Notes under the pieces: model-generated | Databases searched by the model: none | The model's input: only the letters and a program-made list of their open reading frames with translations | Told to the model about the DNA's origin: nothing | Shown here: positions 34,014-41,965 of the stretch, one piece after another | Layout: every line of letters starts with the position of its first letter | How positions within the stretch are numbered: position 1 is the stretch's first letter | NCBI GenBank assembly: GCA_945865815.1 | Contig: CAMBFR010000023.1 | Span: 1 to 41,965 of the forward strand | Reading direction: 5' to 3' | DNA from: Candidatus Sulfopaludibacter sp. SbA3 | GTDB taxonomy: Bacteria > Acidobacteriota > Terriglobia > 20CM-2-55-15 | DNA length: 41,965 nt | Made by a program: the position numbers and the translations under genes

Positions 34014-34714
34014 GGCAGATCGAACAGCAGGAATTCGCAGCCCGAAGGTGCTCCGGCAATCCGCAATTCACGCTCTTCGCTGATGGCGGCGCCGTCTCCC
34101 TCCTGCATTAATTGTGAATTGACCGACGCAGAACCTTTCGTCATCTGAACCCAGGAGTAGCGGTTCGCATCGAGAACGTGCGTCAGTTCCCGGCCACTCT
34201 TCAGTTGGGCGGCATAGACGAAAGCATTTTGATGAATCGTCACGCACTGTCCGTTCTTGATCCAAGGCGCAGCGAGCAACCGCAGGCCGCCTTCTTTTTC
34301 GGCCGGGTCAAAGCCGATCTGCTGGTAGCCCGGCCGGAGGTCTTCGTCGGCCGGAAGAATCCATATTTGAAAGAAGTGAACGGGGTCGGTCGTCGAAGCG
34401 TTGAACTCGCTATGCACGACGCCATTTCCCGCTGACATGATTTGAATTTCATTCGGGCGAATGGTGTGTTGCGCGCCCGTGCTGTCGCGATGAAGCAGAG
34501 AACCCTCGATGACGTACGTCAGGATCTCCATATCGCGATGGGCGTGCGGCCCGAATCCCTTGCCTGGCGCAACGCGATCTTCATTGATGACGCGCAACGC
34601 GCGAAATCCCATGTGGTCCGGATCGTGGTACTCCGCAAACGAAAACGTAAAGCGCGAGTGCAGCCAACCGCGGTCGGCCTGACCGCGGTCAGCTGCCGGT
34701 CGAACCTTGATCAA
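34010..34714 (-). CDS. Pirin family protein (quercetin dioxygenase-like)
   Basis: A 234-residue bicupin of the YhhW/pirin type. The four metal ligands are in place: His57 and His59 (PHAHRDME), His101 and Glu103 (VHSEFN). YhhW-like members have quercetin 2,3-dioxygenase activity in vitro; others act as redox-responsive proteins. The start is TTG, overlapping the tannase-family stop as TTGA. It sits in an operon with a VOC protein and a tannase/feruloyl-esterase-family protein, which points to plant phenolics, though this is inference. Confidence 0.93.
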   Translation of the reverse strand: MIKVRPAADRGQADRGWLHSRFTFSFAEYHDPDHMGFRALRVINEDRVAPGKGFGPHAHRDMEILTYVIEGSLLHRDSTGAQHTIRPNEIQIMSAGNGVVHSEFNASTTDPVHFFQIWILPADEDLRPGYQQIGFDPAEKEGGLRLLAAPWIKNGQCVTIHQNAFVYAAQLKSGRELTHVLDANRYSWVQMTKGSASVNSQLMQEGDGAAISEERELRIAGAPSGCEFLLFDLP

Positions 34715-36222
34715 GGCGTCTTGCAGGCGTAATTCGCGGCGTCGTCCGTGCTGCCGGATCCATCGTAAGTAGCAACCTGCGGGAAGGGACAGAGGAGCCG
34801 CGTACCAACTTCTTTGCCGTCTCTCACACGTTTCCCGATGATCTTGTCGGGGGCCTGTTTAGTTTGGACCCACCGATCCAGTTCGCTGACCATGTTGAAT
34901 TCGCCACGGTCTTCGCAATGGGTCATCCCGGGCACCATGAACAGGCGCACGGCGTCGCGCGCTTTTTCCGCGCCTATCGTCTGCACAACCCTGTTGTAGT
35001 AGTCGATCGAGATGCCGGGAATGGTGGTCCCGTCGCTCCAGCCCTCATAGAAAAGAAGCTTTCCGCCTCGATTGACGAATTCGCGAATATCCGGATTGTT
35101 GGCATTGAGCAGGAGATTTTCCGGCGTCTCGCCGAGGGCCACGTCGCTGTCGAAGTTAAACGGGCGGGTGCGCGGGTGCCACGCCGGATCATCAAACACA
35201 AAGTACTTGCCCCATTCCACCGCGTAGTTGAAGGGTTCCTGACCGGCCGTCGCAGCAAAAGTGAGTTCGCTTCCGGGCATGGGAGGAAAGTAGAGCTGCT
35301 CTCCGGTGCGCGGGTTCGACGGCCCGGCATAGATCCTTCGCAGCGACTCCACCTGCTGCCGAGTCAGGCATGACGCGCCGTCCGCGCCCCGGCACTGCAG
35401 CACAGCCGGATCGAACTTGCACAGCCTTGGATCCTCAATCTCGCGATTCCGCACGCCGTCCAGCGCGTCGCACGCGTTCATCACGGCGTTGTGGACCATT
35501 TCAAACTTTTCCGGAGGGATGAAGCTGGCTTCTTCCTTGTGGACGGCATCCCAGGCCCACAACTGCCACACGCGGTGACGCGACATGTGGGACTGTCCCG
35601 TTATGGCGACGGCGTCGTAATCGCCCGGATAACGCTGGATGGCGTACTGAGCAATTTGGGCGCCGGTTCCACAACCGTTAATAAAGGACAGCTTCGGACC
35701 TTGCTCATAATAAGCCGCGATGATCGCTTTCGCTTTGACGTTCATCTCATGAGCGGCGCGGTACGCGAAATCAATCACCTTTTCCGGATGGGTCAACGCG
35801 TAGCTGGAGTCGCCGGTATGGCCCCCGTCGGTCCCCGCCGTCGCAAAGCCGGCTTTCAGCGTGGTGGCCATCGCGGGCAACGGAATCGTTCCTCCCATAC
35901 CGCCTGTGCCACGGCCCTCAAAGTAACCATTCCAGCCCTGGATCGGCAGCCAGACCTCCAGCTTGATATCGGAGTCGCTGCTTGGTTTCAGCGTCGCGGT
36001 GATGCGGCAGAAGGCCGGCATATTTCGGAATGCCGCGTCCTGGTTTCCCGCAGGCGCCCTGTACGCGCCCGCCGCTACAGCCGCTGCCGACGTAATGGTT
36101 GTATTCGGCAGCGAAAGAGAAACAAGAGTTTCGCACGGCACGGCCGCTGTGGCTATTGGACTAAAAAACGTTATCGCGCCCACAACGGCGAACAAGGTAA
36201 ATGTACTTTTTCTCGTTATCAT
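34711..36222 (-). CDS. Tannase/feruloyl-esterase-family protein lacking the nucleophile serine
   Basis: A 503-residue secreted alpha/beta-hydrolase-fold protein (signal peptide to about residue 27). The family's CS-D-HC motif is mostly present: Cys184 and its partner Cys436 (which form the disulfide next to the active site), Asp397 in YEGWSDG, and His435 in THC. The calcium-binding-like CDALDGVRNREIEDPRLC stretch (251-268) is also kept. At the nucleophile position, however, NGCGTGAQ has Gly185 (codon at 35668-35670) where the family has Ser in GCSTGG. It may be a binding protein or an enzyme with another mechanism. Second gene of the operon, 12 bases after the VOC gene. Confidence 0.88.
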   Translation of the reverse strand: MITRKSTFTLFAVVGAITFFSPIATAAVPCETLVSLSLPNTTITSAAAVAAGAYRAPAGNQDAAFRNMPAFCRITATLKPSSDSDIKLEVWLPIQGWNGYFEGRGTGGMGGTIPLPAMATTLKAGFATAGTDGGHTGDSSYALTHPEKVIDFAYRAAHEMNVKAKAIIAAYYEQGPKLSFINGCGTGAQIAQYAIQRYPGDYDAVAITGQSHMSRHRVWQLWAWDAVHKEEASFIPPEKFEMVHNAVMNACDALDGVRNREIEDPRLCKFDPAVLQCRGADGASCLTRQQVESLRRIYAGPSNPRTGEQLYFPPMPGSELTFAATAGQEPFNYAVEWGKYFVFDDPAWHPRTRPFNFDSDVALGETPENLLLNANNPDIREFVNRGGKLLFYEGWSDGTTIPGISIDYYNRVVQTIGAEKARDAVRLFMVPGMTHCEDRGEFNMVSELDRWVQTKQAPDKIIGKRVRDGKEVGTRLLCPFPQVATYDGSGSTDDAANYACKTP

Positions 36223-36234
36223 GGTTCGTCCCTT

Positions 36235-37044
36235 CTATCGTGGAGCGAGATTCTCTGTCAGTTCGATGTAAGTGCCCCACGGGTCTGTTAGAAACGCAAT
36301 CTTGACGTTCGTGTTTGGCACCGTCCGGATGGGCGCCTCCAATTTAATCCCCTGTGCGTCAAGTCTTTTCGCGAGCGCCTCGAGATTCTTCACCTCGAAA
36401 CCGATGTGATCGAGCGCCCGCCCCTTCGTCGGAAGCAATGCGGTCTTTTCAACGGCAAAATGCAGGCCTGTTGCGGGTCCAGGCACCTCGCTGATTTCCT
36501 GAAGATTCGAACTGGTCAGCATGGGCGCCTTCGTGGTCTTGAATCCAAACGCCTTTTCATACCACGCTTCCATCGCCTTCATATCGGTAGGATGAAGGTG
36601 GATGTGTTCCATCTGATATTGAACGCTCGTGGAAGCATTCTGGAGGATCTCCACGCGGATGCCCTCGGGCCCGACCAGGAGGCATTGCAGCGGATTGTTG
36701 CCCTGTATTATTTGCAGGCCTTTCGCGCGCCAATTCGCCATGGATTCCTTCAGATCCATCACCGCAAAGCTGACGTGTTCGACGATCGAACCTTCCTGCG
36801 GTCCGGCAGGTTCACCCTGGCGGAACATGATGTAGGTCCCGTGCATCCGAACCATCGTGAGCGGTCCGTTGTGCACTTCGACGCCGCCCAGATGCTCAAT
36901 CCAGAATCGCTTCTGAGCTTCCACGTCCTTGACGATGTAGTGGACGTGTCCCATCGTGATTCCATCGGCATTGGGAGCGGCAAGCTGTGCCAGCGCAGGC
37001 ACAGCCAGAAGAATGCAAAGAGCGGAGGCGAATGTGAGTTTCAT
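36235..37044 (-). CDS. Secreted protein with two VOC (glyoxalase-fold) domains
   Basis: A 269-residue protein. The ATG at 37044 is chosen because a signal peptide (KLTFASALCILLAVPALAQ) starts there. Two VOC domains follow. The first starts at MGHVHYIVKDVEAQKRFW and ends with GIRVEILQN; the second runs from MEHIHLHPTDMKAMEAWY to WGTYIELTENL. His in HVHY and HIHL, and the Glu of VEILQN and IELTEN, are the usual metal ligands, with each domain supplying a pair. Dioxygenases, isomerases and resistance proteins share this fold; the partner genes suggest aromatic compounds. First gene of a four-gene operon. Confidence 0.88.
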   Translation of the reverse strand: MKLTFASALCILLAVPALAQLAAPNADGITMGHVHYIVKDVEAQKRFWIEHLGGVEVHNGPLTMVRMHGTYIMFRQGEPAGPQEGSIVEHVSFAVMDLKESMANWRAKGLQIIQGNNPLQCLLVGPEGIRVEILQNASTSVQYQMEHIHLHPTDMKAMEAWYEKAFGFKTTKAPMLTSSNLQEISEVPGPATGLHFAVEKTALLPTKGRALDHIGFEVKNLEALAKRLDAQGIKLEAPIRTVPNTNVKIAFLTDPWGTYIELTENLAPR

Positions 37045-37088
37045 GCGGAGCACTTTACCAGCCTGCGCTGCGGTTTTCAAAGCGCTGT

Positions 37089-37133
37089 GACTGTTGTCAG
37101 GATGGTGTCAAGTGTAAATCCTTCCCGACTGCT
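37089..37133. repeat. 45-bp repeat, copy 2
   Basis: Second copy of the sequence at 33316-33360 (42 of 45 identical). The rest of the 268-base gap to the histidine kinase has no gene. The two copies bracket the VOC-tannase-pirin operon as direct repeats. Confidence 0.8.
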
Positions 37134-37312
37134 GACCAAGCGCCGTGTACGAGAGTCTCCCGGCTCCCCACGCACTTTTTTGTAGCGTCTTAAGTATGTC
37201 CCCTTTGTAAGCTTTTGGCCCGCACCGCAGGATGTGGTGAACCCATCCGGACTGATCTGGTCGACTCACCATCATCGGCTGTCGCGAATACCGGCTGTGA
37301 GGGGAGGAGCGC

Positions 37313-38593
37313 GTGGCGACACTAAAGTCATCGCATCAGGGAGAGGCCGATCGAGTAAGAAGGCTGGAGCGCCTTCTCGATGCCAGCCGCCTCCTCAATT
37401 CCACGCTGGAGCTGGCGGAACTGACCGAGATCGTTCTCCGGATCGTGCGCGACGAAGTGCCCGTCGATCGATGCACGCTCTTTGTGCTCGACCGCCGCCA
37501 GATGCTCCTCCGTTCCTTCATTGCCCAGGGAGTCGGCCAATTCGAGATCGCCCTGCCCGTTGGCCATGGCCTGGCGGGAATCGTGGCTTCCACGGGCCAA
37601 CCGCTTGATGTAACCGATGCCTATCAGGATTCGCGCTTTGAGCATACTTTTGATGATCGCCTGGGCTACATCACGAGAGACGTTTTTTCCATACCGGTGT
37701 TCAACCGCGAAGGAGTCCTTGTAGGCGTTTTGCAGATGCTCAATCGAAAGAGGCCTTTGACTGACCGGGACAAGGAATTCCTGTCTGGTATGTGCACGTA
37801 CCTTGGGCTGGCCGTGCATAACGCCTGGATTCATCGTGAGCTTCTCGAAAACAGAAAGCTCGAGGAAGAACTGAGACTGGTTCGCGATCGCCTGGCGCAC
37901 CAGGAGAAATTATCGGCAATGGGTGAGTTGATCGGCGGCGTCATCCATGAGATGAGGAATCCCCTGTCCGTGGCTCTGGGCCAATGCACCTTGTTGCGCG
38001 ACGAAATCAAAGTGTCCGCCTCCATCGCGAGCCGCATCGCCAAGATCGAAACAGGCATCGATCGAGCGGCTAAGATTGCCCGGAATTTTCTGAATTTCGC
38101 GCGAGGGGGCAGCGGCGAGCAAACACCTACCGACGTCAACGCGATAGTCCGGCAGACAGTGGACTTGCTCGCGTACGAGTTCCGTAAGAGTGCGGTCACC
38201 GTCGAACTCGATCTTCAGAGTCTTCCGCCCGTCAACGTTGATCCCGGGCGCATTCAGCAAGTCCTGCTGAATCTGCTGAAGAACGCCCAGGAATCAGTCG
38301 CAGAACGCCGCGGAGGTACCGTCTGGGTCCGCTCTTCACGCGATGCGAAGAAGAAAGCCATACGGATTCAAGTCAAAGACGACGGGCCCGGAATTCCCGC
38401 AATCCATCAGCCGCGCGTGTTTGAACCCTTCTTCACAACCAAGCCGAGGGGATCCGGAACCGGTTTTGGACTCTCAGTCTCGCGGCGCATTGCGGAAGAG
38501 CACCGCGGAAGCCTGTCGTTCAAGAGCTCAGCCGGGAGCGGTACCACTTTTGTGCTCGTCCTGCCGGATGACTCCGAGTTGGTTCGGACCTGA
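37313..38593 (+). CDS. GAF-domain sensor histidine kinase
   Basis: A 426-residue cytoplasmic sensor kinase. A GAF domain spans roughly residues 28-175 (VDRCTLFVLDRRQMLLRSF, PVGHGLAGIVASTGQPL, GVLVGVLQMLNR). A short coiled linker follows, then HisKA with phospho-acceptor His212 (GVIHEMRNPL). The ATPase domain shows LLNLLKNAQES (N box), DDGPGIP (G1), EPFFTTKPRGSGTGFGL (G2). No membrane segment, so it senses a small intracellular ligand. The start is GTG with GGGGAGGAG upstream. No response regulator gene is adjacent. Confidence 0.93.
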   Translation: MATLKSSHQGEADRVRRLERLLDASRLLNSTLELAELTEIVLRIVRDEVPVDRCTLFVLDRRQMLLRSFIAQGVGQFEIALPVGHGLAGIVASTGQPLDVTDAYQDSRFEHTFDDRLGYITRDVFSIPVFNREGVLVGVLQMLNRKRPLTDRDKEFLSGMCTYLGLAVHNAWIHRELLENRKLEEELRLVRDRLAHQEKLSAMGELIGGVIHEMRNPLSVALGQCTLLRDEIKVSASIASRIAKIETGIDRAAKIARNFLNFARGGSGEQTPTDVNAIVRQTVDLLAYEFRKSAVTVELDLQSLPPVNVDPGRIQQVLLNLLKNAQESVAERRGGTVWVRSSRDAKKKAIRIQVKDDGPGIPAIHQPRVFEPFFTTKPRGSGTGFGLSVSRRIAEEHRGSLSFKSSAGSGTTFVLVLPDDSELVRT

Positions 38594-38710
38594 AGAGCCT
38601 CGTTTGGAGGACACCGATGGGTATCCCGCCTGCTGCTTCACGGGCGTAGACGAATTGTTCGCTATGCTATGATGCCGTTGCCCTTTGCTCCCGCCACCAT
38701 ACGGTAAAAC

Positions 38711-38830
38711 ATGATTGAGAAAATCCGAGAGCTGTTCGCCGCGATCAACGGCAAGTTTGGCGCGATGAACCAGAAAATGGACCTTCACCGCCGCGAGATT
38801 CTTGCCGAGCTTAAGGCTGCTTCGAAGTAA
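38711..38830 (+). CDS. Small ORF upstream of gap, 39 residues
   Basis: A short reading (MIEKIRELFAAINGK... ending in LAELKAASK) ends 10 bases before the GAPDH ATG. It is amphipathic, positively charged and probably a single helix, with no signal peptide or cysteines. Similar spacing and strand suggest it is translated with the downstream gene. No strong ribosome-binding site is visible (acggtaaaac precedes the ATG). It could be a real small protein or a leader reading that affects translation of gap. Confidence 0.5.
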   Translation: MIEKIRELFAAINGKFGAMNQKMDLHRREILAELKAASK

Positions 38831-38840
38831 GAGACAGTCT

Positions 38841-40286
38841 ATGAATCAGAAGGCTGAAGCAGCTCTGGAAACGTGGATCAAGCGCGAGGCTCTGGCGGAA
38901 GAAATGATTCCGCTGATTGGCCGTCTTTACCGGGAAAATAATGTAGTGACCTCGGTGTATGGCCGTAGTCTGATCAACCAGTCCGTGGTGGGCCTGCTCA
39001 AGGCGCATCGCTTTGCCCGGCAGATTGACGATGTCGAATTGCCGCTTGAGGAGACTCTTCCGCTGCTGCGGGCGATGGTGAAGCTGAGGCTCGGGGCGTC
39101 CTCGATCGATCTGGCCCGCCTGAGCCTGCGCTACAAACAGTCCGGCAAGGGTGAGCCCCTGGAAGAATTCCTGCGGCATGAGCTTGCCGGCGTCGTCAAC
39201 CGCCTGGGCATAGACGAGCGGACCAGCACGGACGTTGTCCTGTACGGTTTCGGCCGTATTGGCCGGCTGCTGGCCCGGATCATGATCGAGCACTCCGGCG
39301 GCGGGCATGGACTTCGGCTGCGCGCCATAGTTGTCCGGCGCGGATCCGATCAGGACCTGGTGAAACGCGCCAGCCTGCTCCGGCGCGACTCGGTGCACGG
39401 CCCGTTCGAGGGCACCATTACCGTGGACGCCGAAAACAACACCATGCTGGCCAACGGAGTCCTTATCCAGGTCATCTACTCGGATAACCCGGCGGCAATC
39501 GACTACACCGCCTATGGCATCCACAATGCTCTCGTCGTGGACAATACGGGACGCTGGCGCGACAAGGATGGTCTGGGCCAGCACCTGCAGAGCAAGGGAG
39601 TTTCCCGCGTGCTGCTGACGGCGCCGGGCAAGGGCGATCTGAAGAACATCGTGCATGGACTCAACCACGGAACGATCACCGATTCAGACAGGATCATCAC
39701 CGCCGCATCGTGCACCACCAACGCCATCGCGCCGGTACTCAAGACCGTTAATGACAAATTCGGCATCGTTCATGGACACGTGGAAACGGTTCACTCCTTC
39801 ACCAACGACCAGAATCTCACAGACAACTTCCACAAGGGGAACCGCCGCGGCCGGTCCGCAGCTCTCAACATGGTGCTCACCGAAACGGGCGCCGCAAAAG
39901 CCGTTGTCAAAGCGCTGCCGGAACTCGCCGGCAAATTAACCGGGAATTCCATTCGGGTTCCAACCCCCGACGTTTCGATTGCCATCCTGAACCTGACCCT
40001 GGAAAAGCCGGCCACCAAGGAAGAAATCAACGCCTACCTGCGAACCATGTCGCTGCATTCGGCCCTGCACAAGCAGATCGACTATGTCGAATCGCCCGAG
40101 GTTGTCTCGACGGACTTCGTGGGATCGCGCCGCGCGGGCATCGTCGACGGCCTCGCCACCATCTGCACCGGTAAACACGTGGTGCTCTACGTCTGGTACG
40201 ACAACGAGTTCGGCTACAGCTGCCAGGTGATCCGTGTGATGGAGGTAATGGCCGGCGTTCACCCGCCCGCTTTCCCGCCATCCTGA
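38841..40286 (+). CDS. gap: Long-form glyceraldehyde-3-phosphate dehydrogenase
   Basis: A 481-residue GAPDH. After an N-terminal helical extension of about 130 residues that classical 330-residue GAPDHs lack, the NAD-binding GFGRIGR is at 136-142, and the catalytic Cys291 lies in AASCTTNAIAPVL. The C-terminal WYDNEFGYS motif is present. This long type occurs in several bacterial groups beside or instead of the standard enzyme. It oxidises glyceraldehyde 3-phosphate to 1,3-bisphosphoglycerate, with NAD or NADP. The ATG at 38841 gives a natural N-terminus; an upstream ATG at 38802 would overlap the small ORF. Cytoplasmic. Confidence 0.95.
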   Translation: MNQKAEAALETWIKREALAEEMIPLIGRLYRENNVVTSVYGRSLINQSVVGLLKAHRFARQIDDVELPLEETLPLLRAMVKLRLGASSIDLARLSLRYKQSGKGEPLEEFLRHELAGVVNRLGIDERTSTDVVLYGFGRIGRLLARIMIEHSGGGHGLRLRAIVVRRGSDQDLVKRASLLRRDSVHGPFEGTITVDAENNTMLANGVLIQVIYSDNPAAIDYTAYGIHNALVVDNTGRWRDKDGLGQHLQSKGVSRVLLTAPGKGDLKNIVHGLNHGTITDSDRIITAASCTTNAIAPVLKTVNDKFGIVHGHVETVHSFTNDQNLTDNFHKGNRRGRSAALNMVLTETGAAKAVVKALPELAGKLTGNSIRVPTPDVSIAILNLTLEKPATKEEINAYLRTMSLHSALHKQIDYVESPEVVSTDFVGSRRAGIVDGLATICTGKHVVLYVWYDNEFGYSCQVIRVMEVMAGVHPPAFPPS

Positions 40287-40357
40287 CGGAGCGAGTTCTT
40301 GCAAAACGTCCCCTCCGTTCGCATACTGGCCGCACACAATTTCTCGGGGGTACAAAC

Positions 40358-41878
40358 ATGGGTGAGAGCGCCACACGTCGCGAGTTCTTGAAGTTTGCAG
40401 GTATGGCCGGTATCGGAGGGACAGCTTTGGAATTCCTCGGGAAGTTACCGCCCGTTTCCGCCCAGGACGCGAGAGTGAATCCGAAGCTCGTGAGGCTTGA
40501 GGCCGGAATAGAGCCGCTCGTTCGGCTGATCGAGGACACCCCGCAATCGGATCTCCTGGAGAAAGTGGCTCAGCGGATTCGTCAGGGCACAACCTACCAG
40601 GAGGTCGTATCCGCGCTGTTTCTTGCCGGCGTCCGCAATGTACCCCCGCGTCCGACCGTCGGATTCAAATTCCATGCTGTTCTGGTGGTACAGGCGGCGC
40701 ATACGGCCAGCATGGCTTCTCCCGATGGCGATCGGTGGCTTCCGATTTTCTGGGCGCTCGACGAATTCAAGAACTCGCAGGCCGAAGAGATGGCAAGCAC
40801 GGCCTGGCGAATGGCGCCGGTGGACGAGAGTACCGTGCCCGCGCCGCACGATGCGAAAAAGGCATTCATCGATGCCATGGAAAACTGGGATGAAAAGAAG
40901 GCAGACGGCGCGGTAGCAGGCCTGGTGAGATCCGCGGGCGCGAACGAGATCTACGAGCTGTTCTACCGCTTTGGCGCGCGCGACTACCGTTCGATCGGCC
41001 ACAAGGCAATCTTCGTGGCGAACAGCTGGCGCACTCTCGAGTTCATCGGCTGGCAGCATGCAGAGCCCGTCCTCCGCTCGCTGGCGTTCGCCCTGTTGAA
41101 CCACGAACTGAAGGGAACGACACCCGCGCTCAGCGATGATGCCAATGACCGTCCATGGCGCCGCAACCAGGGACTGGCGGCCAATCTCGGGCCATCCTGG
41201 CTGAGCGGAAAACTTGACGACGGCGCCACTCGCGACATGCTCGCGGTTCTCCGCCAGGGAACCAACAACGACGCCTGCGACAAGGCCGTCGAGCTGATCG
41301 GCCGGGGCGTTTCGCCTCAGTCCGTCTGGGATGCGTTGTTTACCGCAGCCGGCGAACTGATGATCCGCCAGCCTTCGGTTCCCACCCTGCACACCGTGAC
41401 TTCCACGAATGCCCTGCGTTACGCATTCCATGCCAGCGGCGACGAGACCACGCGAAAACTCATGCTCCTGCAGACCTGCGCTTTCGTTCCCATGTTCCGC
41501 GCGGCCCAGAGAGGCAATATCGCAGCCACCCGAATCGATGACCTGAAACCAATCGCCGCGAAAGACCCGTCGACTGCCCTTGAAGAGATCTTCGCCGATG
41601 TGAGTACAGACCACATCAGCGCGGCCGGAAGAGTCCTCCATTATCTCGGCAACGGCGGCGCGATTCGCGATCTGATGGGCGCTGCCCGGCGCCTGATTTT
41701 CCTGAAGGGAACGGATGCGCACGACTACAAGTACAGCGGCGCCGTGTTGGAGGATTATTTCAACGTGAGTCCGGCGTGGCGCGACCGGGTCCTGGCGACC
41801 AGCGTTTTCTATCTCAAGGGCAGCGGCGACAAGGACAATACCCTCGTCGACAGGACCCGCGCGGCCCTGAAGGGGTAA
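40358..41878 (+). CDS. Tat-exported helical protein of unknown function
   Basis: A 506-residue protein with a twin-arginine signal (TRREFLKFAGMAG, Arg7-Arg8) cleaved probably near VSAQD. The mature protein is helical and alanine-rich with few recognisable motifs; conserved-looking stretches include GFKFHAVLVVQAAHTASM (near residue 107), LPIFWALDEFKNSQA, FGARDYRSIGHKAIFVANSW, and the late LHTVTSTNALRYAF. Histidines and acidic residues in these places could form a metal site, which would fit a Tat substrate folded with a cofactor before export. I do not recognise the family. Expressed alone, 71 bases after gap. Confidence 0.85.
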   Translation: MGESATRREFLKFAGMAGIGGTALEFLGKLPPVSAQDARVNPKLVRLEAGIEPLVRLIEDTPQSDLLEKVAQRIRQGTTYQEVVSALFLAGVRNVPPRPTVGFKFHAVLVVQAAHTASMASPDGDRWLPIFWALDEFKNSQAEEMASTAWRMAPVDESTVPAPHDAKKAFIDAMENWDEKKADGAVAGLVRSAGANEIYELFYRFGARDYRSIGHKAIFVANSWRTLEFIGWQHAEPVLRSLAFALLNHELKGTTPALSDDANDRPWRRNQGLAANLGPSWLSGKLDDGATRDMLAVLRQGTNNDACDKAVELIGRGVSPQSVWDALFTAAGELMIRQPSVPTLHTVTSTNALRYAFHASGDETTRKLMLLQTCAFVPMFRAAQRGNIAATRIDDLKPIAAKDPSTALEEIFADVSTDHISAAGRVLHYLGNGGAIRDLMGAARRLIFLKGTDAHDYKYSGAVLEDYFNVSPAWRDRVLATSVFYLKGSGDKDNTLVDRTRAALKG

Positions 41879-41891
41879 CGGCGCCCAACGG

Positions 41892-41965
41892 CCCTCACCC
41901 GCCGCTTCGCGGCACCCTCTCCCGGAGGGAGAGGGACGGATCCTGTCGGGGAGTCCTTCTCCCTT
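41892..41965. repeat. Intergenic repeat at the right end of the window
   Basis: Starts 13 bases after the last stop and runs to the end. 41892-41937 match 1337-1382 at 45 of 46 positions, same orientation. The window ends inside it. Confidence 0.8.

Noticed and set aside
34679-34692. Perfect 14-bp palindrome ctgaccgcggtcag
   Set aside because: It lies within the start of the pirin coding sequence and is easily produced by codon choice; no sign of an operator.
1-41965. tRNA, rRNA or CRISPR
   Set aside because: I found no cloverleaf with a conserved TTCGA arm, no rRNA-like stretch, and no regularly spaced short repeats.

Overview
The window looks like one contig from a soil-type Acidobacteriota genome (inferred from content, not from a marker gene). 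It has moderately high GC and two very large TonB-dependent receptors of the carboxypeptidase-regulatory-domain type. It also carries paired DUF6152 secreted proteins, a GMC dehydrogenase with its Tat subunit, and many secreted or lipoprotein enzymes. I saw no rRNA, tRNA, CRISPR array or intact transposase. The left end is a 19-C run and the right end stops inside an intergenic repeat that also occurs near the left end, so both ends look like assembly ends.

Layout. 35-1300: radical SAM/SPASM-like protein. 1627-4935: secreted cyclase, gluconate-dehydrogenase-type subunit 3 and GMC oxidoreductase in one operon. 4987-8158: TPR protein, a large palindromic repeat, an NHL/SMP-30-like lipoprotein and an RRM protein. 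8455-11760 and 16609-19593: two TonB receptors, each behind a recognisable promoter, with a secreted metallo-beta-lactamase-fold protein, a 170-bp hairpin element and a membrane spermidine-synthase-like protein between them.

19737-26973 is the most unusual part. Three direct copies (A, B, C) of a 124-bp sequence divide it into modules. Between A and B lies a tightly packed minus-strand photoreactivation-type operon: truncated cyclopropane-fatty-acid synthase family protein, class II photolyase, SRPBCC protein, DUF523/DUF1722 protein, lipocalin and SDR/DUF2867 protein. Between B and C lie a deazaflavin-type nitroreductase and gene debris. At every copy the minus-strand gene on the left is cut exactly at the repeat (CoxG-like tail, CFA synthase, a putative beta-barrel tail). 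To the right of copy C is a scrambled remnant of a second spermidine-synthase-like gene.

26986-29437: minus-strand set of two DUF6152 proteins, a secreted protein and a cytochrome c. 29666-31941: a secreted phosphatase-like protein and formate-tetrahydrofolate ligase. 31951-33168: a sedolisin-like protease without a propeptide. 33678-37044: an operon of a double-VOC protein, a tannase/feruloyl-esterase-family protein whose nucleophile serine is glycine, a pirin and a truncated flavodoxin-like reductase. 37313-41878: GAF histidine kinase, a 39-residue small ORF, a long-form GAPDH and a large Tat-exported protein of unknown function.
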